Source: Geobacteraceae bacterium (GTDB lineage: Bacteria > Desulfobacterota > Desulfuromonadia > Geobacterales > Pseudopelobacteraceae). Taken from it: a stretch of 49,405 nt of DNA. The notes under the pieces are model-generated. The model saw only the letters and a list, made by a program, of their open reading frames with translations, did not search any database and had not been told where the DNA came from. The translations under genes and the position numbers were made by a program. Each line of letters starts with the position of its first letter. Positions within the stretch are counted from its first letter, which is position 1. Shown one piece after another: positions 43,894-49,405 of the stretch. The stretch spans positions 1 through 49,405 of the forward strand of contig JADKKR010000014.1 in assembly GCA_016720395.1 (NCBI GenBank), read 5' to 3'.

Positions 43894-44772
43894 GGGCTAT
43901 CCCCGGCTCGTCCTTGACCGAGAACATCACCGAGGTCTTGTCGTTGCCCGAGCGCTCGGTCGCCGTGCGGAGACCACCAGGAAACGGGTGAAATTGTTGA
44001 CCTGGTCCTCGATCCTGCTGCGGACGGTCTTGAGGTCGTAGAGCGAGCCGGCCAGTTCGCTGGCAATGGCGGCCGCTGAATAGTCATCGCTGACGATCTG
44101 GGCGGCGGTGGCCGTGGAGGCCACATCCACCACCGGGACGCCGGGCAGGTTCTCGTCCAGCCATTGGCGACACTGGGCCAGCGGCTGGGGATGCGAATAG
44201 ACCTTCTTGATGTCCTCCATACGGCCGGTGCGCGAGAGCAGGTCGTGATGGACCTCCAGCAGAATCTCGGCGGTGATCCGGAGGTTGCTCTCGACGAACA
44301 TGTCCAGGGTGTGGGGAGACAACCCCTTCGGTGGGTTCTCCACCGGCACCACGCCGTAGGCGCTTTGCCCTTCTCGACCTCTTCGAACACGGCCGGGATC
44401 GACTTGGGCGGCACCAGCTCCGCCGACAGGCCGAACTGCTGCATGGTGGCCAGGTGGCTGAAGGTGGCCTTGGGCCCCAGGAAGGCGACCTTCATGCAGG
44501 GATTCCAGGGCCAGGCAGGCCGAGATGACCTCGCGGTAGATGCTCTTCAGGGCGTCGTTGGGGAACAGGCCGGGGTTGCTGTTCAGCGGCGCTCGTAGAT
44601 CTGGCGCTCGCGTCCGGGGACATGGAACTGCAGGTTGCTGCCGGACTTCAGGCGGCCGACCTCCAGTACGACGGGAGCGCTCGTTAAGCATATCGACGAT
44701 CTGATCGTCGATCCGGTCGATGGCGCTGCGCAGCTCTTCGGTGTGGCTGTAGGCTTCTGCAAAGGGGTTCAC
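43878..44772 (-). CDS. pheA: Chorismate mutase / prephenate dehydratase (frameshifted, ACT domain truncated)
   Basis: The chorismate mutase helix LRSAIDRIDDQIVDMLNER starts near residue 14. The dehydratase part follows in changing frames: VAFLGPKATFSHLATMQQFG, VPVENPPKGLSPHTLDMFV and a terminal VASTATAAQIVSDDYSAAAIASELAG, the last with the usual substrate-site pattern. At least five frame breaks occur (about 44675, 44590, 44500, 44370 and 43970). The ACT domain is reduced to KTSVMFSVKDEPGI and then runs straight into the tyrA start, so about 70 residues are missing. Phe feedback control would be lost if this is real. Confidence 0.85.
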
Positions 44773-44860
44773 CCGGGAGGTGGATCATTCTGGCTGAAAT
44801 GGAACGTTTTTATACTGCAAAGGCACCCGAAATGCAAGGACTACTTCTGTAATCCGGCCT

Positions 44861-45031
44861 CTAATCCGCCCCGAAGCGTTCCATCCAGCGGTCGAAATGT
44901 TCCTCCTCCAGCCCGAGCCGGCGGCAGACCCTGAGCGCCAGTCCGGCCACCGCCCGGCCATGGCCGACGATGACCGCCAGGGCCTGCCCCTCGAAATACC
45001 TGCCCAGCAGTTCGATCTCCCAACGTTCCAC
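44861..45031 (-). CDS. Short HD-domain-like protein or fragment
   Basis: 56 residues from a GTG at 45031 with GGAG upstream. The text VERWEIELLGRYFEGQALAV and HGRAVAGLALRVCRRLGLEEEHFDRW resembles the first helices of an HD-GYP-type phosphohydrolase, but no HD or GYP residues follow before the stop at 44861. It may be a degenerate remnant or a genuine small protein; I cannot tell. The IS110 element begins about 100 bases upstream. Confidence 0.45.
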   Translation of the reverse strand: MERWEIELLGRYFEGQALAVIVGHGRAVAGLALRVCRRLGLEEEHFDRWMERFGAD

Positions 45032-45135
45032 GACTACTCCGGTAGCAACTTTATTCGTAAACCATTAACAGCAATTAAACACAGAGCAACTGTGTTCTTT
45101 GTCAAATAGTTTTAGTTAGCTGACCATTGCTGGAT

Positions 45136-46058
45136 TCACTTCTGTTTTGTTTTCAGCATGGCATTCAGGGTTGTCCAGCAGTTTTTCTCATGCATGCTAC
45201 GATGGCAACTTTGGGTGGTTTGCCTGCGGTTTTAAGTCGCTCGAAGAATGCCTTGATAATCGGGTTGTAGCGAGTAGCAGAGAGTGTCGCCATGTACAGA
45301 ACACTTCGTATATCGGCTCTGCCGCCGCTGATGCTTCGTTTTCCCTTGTAGTGACCGCTGTCTCGGTTGTAAGGACAGACACCTACAAGGGCACTGATTT
45401 TCTTACGGCATAAGGTACCAAGTTCTGGCAGAAGACAAAGCAGGCTGGCAGAGAGAACAGGCCCGACCCCCTTGACACTGGTAAGAATCTCTTCCTTGTC
45501 ACGCCAGATGTCATTGTTTGAGATGCTCTCTGAAATATCCCTGTCCGTGTCTTCGATCTGACTCTTGAGCCAGGATATCGTTGCAGCAATGCTCTTTTTA
45601 ACTCGATGGTGTGAACCTTTGAGACGATTCTGTTCTGCCACCAGCATGTCGCTTAACTGTTTGCGGCGGGTGACCAGTGCTTTAAGCTCAAGAGTCTGAT
45701 CGTCTTTCAAGGGTCTGACCTTTGGTTGTACTGCCTGGGAAAATTTGGCAATGACCAATGAGTCTATGGTATCTGTCTTGGCCAGTTTTCCCAGCGCGCG
45801 GGCAAAATTGCGAACCTGGCGGGGATTGACAATCACAACCGGTAGCCCGGCAGATGACAGTACACCGACCGCTTGCATCTCGAGACCGCCGGTGGATTCC
45901 AGAACGATGAGGCTCGGAGAGAATTCACCTAGCCAGGATACTAGCTCTCTGCAGCCGTTATCATCGTTGGTAAAGCGTTTGACTTCTTCTGTAGGAATGA
46001 TTCCTACATCCAGAATGTCTTTGGAGACGTCGATACCGACAAACAGGTTCTTTTCCAT
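45136..46058 (-). CDS. IS110-family transposase (C-terminus frameshifted)
   Basis: It starts at MEKNLFVGIDVSKDILDVGI, which carries the first Asp of the DEDD RuvC-like site; ESTGG, TDTIDSLVIAKF and the C-terminal transposase part (SVKGVGPVLSASLL, then ALVGVCPYNRDSG) follow. These are the two Pfam domains of IS110. The extra A and G near 45186-45200 cut the protein short after ACMRK; the original end LLTTLNAMLKTKQK is still readable to 45136. Short indels explain the break. If not an error, the Ser-containing domain is largely intact. Confidence 0.88.
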
Positions 46059-46137
46059 AGTGTTTTCTCCTCTCCCGTTCTTGCAGAATGCGGGATCCTG
46101 ATGGTCCCCAGCCAACTGTTCGGGCTGCTTGGAGGAA

Positions 46138-46202
46138 GGGAGTGACGCCTTATGCTCTGTGGCGGGCTTGGTGGCCCAAGTCACGATGAAGCTGTCACTC
46201 CC
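46138..46202 (-). ncRNA. Candidate IS110 bridge RNA segment
   Basis: A structured region upstream of the transposase start. An outer stem GGGAGTGAC pairs with GTCACTCCC (46138-46146 with 46194-46202) and encloses a CTTGG/CCAAG hairpin (46167-46180). IS110 elements are now known to encode bridge RNAs in their non-coding end. The boundaries and the two guide loops are inference. Confidence 0.45.
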
Positions 46203-46237
46203 CAGCTATTTGAAAGAACAATAAATGCTGTACGACA

Positions 46238-46388
46238 AACATACAAGGCACAGAGGTCACCGAGAAAAAATATCCGGTGCTGCAGCTCCGAAAAACAAAA
46301 CATTCATTCCTATACTTTTTACGGTGTTGTACTGTTTATTGAAAAATACAAGATTACTCCGTGTTCTCTGTGCCTCTGTGTTTCAATT
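46238..46388. repeat. CACAGAG-type inverted repeat element
   Basis: ACAAGGCACAGAGGTCACCGAG at the left faces the complement of CCGTGTTCTCTGTGCCTCTG at the right, about 150 bases apart. No ORF lies inside. Confidence 0.45.
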
Positions 46389-46430
46389 GCCTTTGAAAAC
46401 GTTATTTTCACGACAGACAGCCGCATTACA

Positions 46431-46460
46431 AAAAAAGCCGGCATGAGCTTCATGCCGGCA
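46431..46460 (-). terminator. Terminator of the P460-like cytochrome gene
   Basis: A perfect 10-bp stem (GCCGGCATGA with TCATGCCGGC, 46437-46459) with a 3-base loop, followed on the minus strand by a seven-T run. Confidence 0.9.
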
Positions 46461-46484
46461 TCCTCTCTTTGCTGTCTCTCCGGG

Positions 46485-46954
46485 CTAGAGCTTGAAGTCC
46501 TTGATCGTCGAGATGACATGATCACGCTGGGCTGCGTCCTTCTGGTGGCAGCCGAAACAGGTGCTGACCGGGTCCAGGCCGCTCGGCTTTCCGTCGGCGC
46601 CGTAGCCGGCGAACAGCCAGCCGGCGGTCTCCTTCTGGCGCTTGTCCTTGCGCATCATCACGACCATGTTCTTCGGCCCGTCCGCGTCGGAACCGGGCTT
46701 GATGTTGAAGTAATCAACGACGATCGTGCTCCCTTCGGGGAACCTGTTGCCGGCCTTGTAGCCCTGGAATGCCTTCTTGTCGGCATAGATGTAATGGATC
46801 CCGTAGAACAGGGAATTCTTGTCAGTCACGAGCTTGCGCTCGCTCTTCTTCAGGCCGTATAGCCCTTGGGCGGTGGCGGCGCCGACGCAGCGGCGGCAGC
46901 AACGATTGGCAACAGAACGGCCGCCAGCAGGGTTACACACAGGAACTTTTTCAT
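46485..46954 (-). CDS. Cytochrome P460-like c-type haem protein (frameshifted near 46860)
   Basis: It starts at 46954 (MKKFLCVTLLAAVLLPIVAAAAASA, a signal peptide) after AAGGAGA. One base is missing near 46853-46862, which joins KGYT to GLKKSERKLV. The middle carries FPEGSTIVVDYF and the late VSTCFGCHQKDAAQRDH gives the CxxCH haem attachment site. These proteins are periplasmic haem proteins that resemble hydroxylamine-oxidising P460 or cytochrome c' beta. In Geobacter a detoxification or electron-transfer role is plausible but unproven. Confidence 0.8.
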
Positions 46955-47206
46955 CAGTACGTGTCTCCTTGAACTTATATTGTTGTGAACTATAGCACAG
47001 AATTCTCCAGGATGTCACCAGCAAGGTACTCTGACGTCGAGCGCTTATTTTGAAGCCGGGATTCTGATGGAAAAATCCGGAATGGAGTCGGCAGACTACA
47101 GATTGAATCAATTAATTTTAAAGACAACTATTGATGAGGTAGTGTATGGTGTGGCCCAGTATTTATTAATTTCGTCACATACATTCAGGTGCTTGAGGAG
47201 CTGACA

Positions 47207-47768
47207 TGAGAGGAATCGCGGCTTTACGCTGATAGAGGTAATCGTTGTAGCGGCTATCATTGCCATTCTGGCCGGCATCCTGGCGCCGATGATCTTTAAT
47301 CAGATCGATGAGGCGAAGAAGACCCGTGCTCTGGCGGATTGCAAAACCATCTCGAATGCTGTGATGCTATTCCGCAAGGAGACACGGGAAAATGGCCCTA
47401 TTACATGCCGGGGACTGTTCTTTTACGTATCTCGCCATTCTGGGTTCCGGCAACACCCGCAAACACTTCCGGAGACTGGCAGCTCGGTCTGAACGATGTC
47501 ACACTCAAACTGATACTGAATCTTCCTTCAGCAAACCCTCCCATTGCACAGACCTGTTACAATGGCAAGGCGCAGAATTATTTTCTCAGGATTCACCGGA
47601 CCCCTGGGATAACGCCTATGCCTCATCAACGCCGCAAACTTTGCAACAACTGATCCTGTCTGGGTCATTTCCGCAGGACCCAACGGAGTGCTCGAGACCA
47701 GCGCGATCGGTCAGACACTTAACGATCTCCTTGCAGGTGGTGACGATATCGGCATACGGATAAAGTAG
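47207..47768 (+). CDS. Type II pseudopilin-like protein (frameshifted)
   Basis: The prepilin motif RGFTLIEVIVVAAIIAILAGILAP lies at the start, with the usual Gly, Phe and Glu5. The segment DEAKKTRALADCKTISNAVMLFRK continues as in GspG-type pseudopilins. The rest is split over several frames (PYYMPGT, SGDWQLGLNDVTLKL, SQDSPDPWDNAYA, then DPVWVISAGPNGVLET and a last GDDIGIRIK). The GspG-like Pro-Trp-x-Asn-x-Tyr and Ser-x-Gly-x-Asp-x-x-x motifs are visible. The ATG at 47207 is itself out of frame with the pilin by one base. Confidence 0.7.
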
Positions 47769-47800
47769 CCTGCTCACAATTACGTACGTCATGCGATGCA

Positions 47801-47828
47801 AAAAGCCGCCCTCTTGGGCGGTTTTTTA
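47801..47828. terminator. Terminator after the pseudopilin gene
   Basis: CCGCCC-TCTT-GGGCGG with an A run before and six T after. It is bidirectional in form. Confidence 0.9.
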
Positions 47829-47972
47829 TTTGATGCTTCTTTAGCGGATAATTCCGTGGTCAAATCATTTATCCACTGAAACAGGTACCACTCACACGTT
47901 CGTTCAGGTGATTCCTTTCCAGATCTGCCCGCTATTACACCTGCCCGTTTTTTTACCCGGCTTCAGGTTGCT

Positions 47973-49405
47973 TTATTTTACCTGCGCATCGTAGCGGATT
48001 ATAAGTTTCGCTCCAGCTGCATTCATGGTTCCGGTCGTGGGAATACGCCAGTTGGTGATATTGCCGTCAAAACCGGGGAGCACCACCGGCGCCGGATACC
48101 GGCACATACGTCAGGTGGCTCCATTGTCGTTGGGTAGACCGGAACCCCGGAGAGAGACCCGATGGCGGTGAGCCTTCGGCAAACAGGAACGGGCCGGTAC
48201 TCATGTAGGTGTATCTGCTGAGGCTGTCAGAAATTACGACCGCTGTGGCTGCGCCGGTACCGGAATTTGTGGTCAGGAGCAGATAGCTGATCGTCTGCCC
48301 GGAATGGCAGTTGCTGTATTTGACTGTTTAACGAATGTCCAGGCTCAGCAGGCCCTGCGACTAGACTGGCGATGTTGGAGGGGATCGGTGGGGGCCTGGC
48401 TGCTCGATACACCCGAAGCCTGGTTGGTCTGGGTGCCGGTGCTGTTGCTGGTGACCACGATCGACACCGTACAGCTGCCGTTCCAGGGGTATCGTCAGTC
48501 CACTGAGGACAAGATTTGTCTGTCCGCTGGCGAAGCTGTTGCCGCCCGCCCCGGCACAGGTGCCGCCCGCCGACTGTGCCCCGGAGATAACTATATTCGT
48601 CGGGGTCGCTGGAAGCCTGCGGCAGTAAGGTTTATGCCGTTGCTGTTAGCAAGGGTAAAGGTGATCGTTGTCGCCGACCCTGGTTGATCGTGGCCGGGGC
48701 AAAGGCCTTGGCAATGGTGGCGGGGGCTGCCGTGACGGTCGAAGATGGGCCATATTGCTGATTGCGCCGATCGTGGTTTGGGTCGTGGTCACACCGCTGG
48801 TAGTAATGTTATAGTTGCCGGGCACATCTGACGTCACGACGATTGTGACCGTACAGCCGCCGGGAGGAATCGACAGGCCGCTGAAGGTCAACAGGCCGGT
48901 CTGCCCCAGGGCGAAGCTGTTGCCGGCCACACCGCCGCAGGTACCGCCCGCCGACTGGTTGGAGTTGATGGCCATACCGGTCAATGAATCGGTAAACGCG
49001 GCGTTGGTCAGAATTATAGAGTTAGCGTTGCTGAGAGAGAACGTGATGGTCGGCGGTGTATCGGAGGCGGTGGTGTTGGGGAAAACACCTTGCTTATACA
49101 GGCCTGTGCCAGGTAGGTGACCGTTGCGTTGACGCCACTGGCGTCTATGTTTGAGACGTGCCACCGATGCGTGCGGCATTGTTTGTACCACTTCCTGGGG
49201 CGGCTGCAATTGTGTGGTGACGGTGATGGTGCAGTTCGCAGCAGCGGCCGCAAGCGTCCCGCCGGCCAGGGTGATGGAAGTGCTGGCGGCCGTGGCGGCA
49301 ACCGCCCCGCCGCAGCCGTTGACGGGAGCCGTTGGGGGTTGCGACCCACCAGACCGGCTGGCAGGCTATCAGTAAAGGCCAGACCGGTCTGGGCGGGGTT
49401 TCCGG
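47973..49405 (-). CDS. Large repeat-domain surface protein, 3' part (frameshifted, runs off the window)
   Basis: The last strand reads FDGNITNWRIPTTGTMNAAGAK and LIIRYDAQVK with a stop at 47973. Upstream are several repeats of a DUF7933/DUF11-like beta-sandwich, such as TASDTPPTITFSLSNANSII, AFTDSLTGM, AGGTCGGVAGNSFALGQTGL and GCTVTIVVTSDVPG. Each module pairs a C-x-x-x Gly-rich turn with a G-x-C-T-V/F strand. Many frame changes occur (at least at about 48100, 48300, 48640 and 49080). Such proteins are exported adhesion- or stalk-like proteins. The start lies beyond the right edge. Confidence 0.7.

Larger units (their letters stand above)
45110..46205 (-). mobile_element. IS110-family insertion sequence
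   Basis: Defined by the transposase gene plus a non-coding segment on its 5' side. IS110 elements lack terminal inverted repeats, so the ends are estimated. CACAGAG-type repeat fragments lie on both sides (about 45085 and 46240). Confidence 0.7.

Overview
The window looks like chromosome from a member of the Geobacteraceae / Geobacter-Trichlorobacter group (Desulfuromonadota). The grounds are the minus-strand order pheA-tyrA-aroA-cmk-ispH-rpsA-ihfB, a CFI-box-CTERM protein, a UbiB kinase preceded by a phasin-like protein, a cytochrome P460-like c-type haem protein, and a LexA whose gene carries a near-match to the Geobacter-type LexA operator. This assignment rests on recognised families and gene order; no database search was possible.

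Layout. (1) 0.2-7.6 kb, plus strand: envelope and secreted proteins, namely two charged repeat proteins, a six-cysteine small protein, a fibronectin-type-III lipoprotein, DUF1269 and DUF2202 proteins, and a metalloprotease with a CFI-box-CTERM tail. (2) 7.6-20.3 kb: housekeeping and accessory genes, including phasin-like protein/UbiB, a GGDEF cyclase, HIT, patatin, thioesterase, DUF4105, radical SAM, DUF3750, nitroreductase, PAS, a RelE-type toxin-antitoxin pair, an alpha/beta hydrolase and lexA. (3) 20.7-37.6 kb: an accessory island rich in toxin-antitoxin and defence-type genes. It holds an antitoxin with a toxin broken by a 33-nt insertion, a nucleotidyltransferase pair under an array of TTGTACCAAC-type operators, a compact five-gene operon bracketed by two ~400-bp direct repeats, a NERD protein, a coupled helicase-HIT-HNH operon, a mobile mystery A/B (HTH/Fic) pair and a FitAB/VapBC pair. 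The island's right side is built on repeated copies of tRNA-Leu(TAA) and the ihfB 3' end, which look like attachment sites. (4) 37.7-45.0 kb: the core aromatic amino acid / isoprenoid / ribosomal block. (5) 45.1-49.4 kb: an IS110-family element with a candidate bridge RNA, a P460-like cytochrome, a pseudopilin and the 3' part of a large repeat-domain surface protein that runs off the window.

Quality note. Many genes, including the essential rpsA, ispH, aroA and pheA, are broken by single-base indels, often in short runs of C, G or A. The pattern suggests consensus errors more than real gene decay, so 'frameshifted' entries should be read as probably intact genes in the organism. The 33-nt toxin insertion and the ACT-domain loss in pheA are different in kind and deserve separate attention.

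Best candidates for an undescribed system: the five-gene operon at 23838-28012 (Zn-cysteine protein, RNase J-like metallo-beta-lactamase, PD-(D/E)xK nuclease-like protein, two-domain alpha/beta hydrolase, two-TM protein), and the helicase-HIT-HNH(-NERD) operon at 28725-34291.
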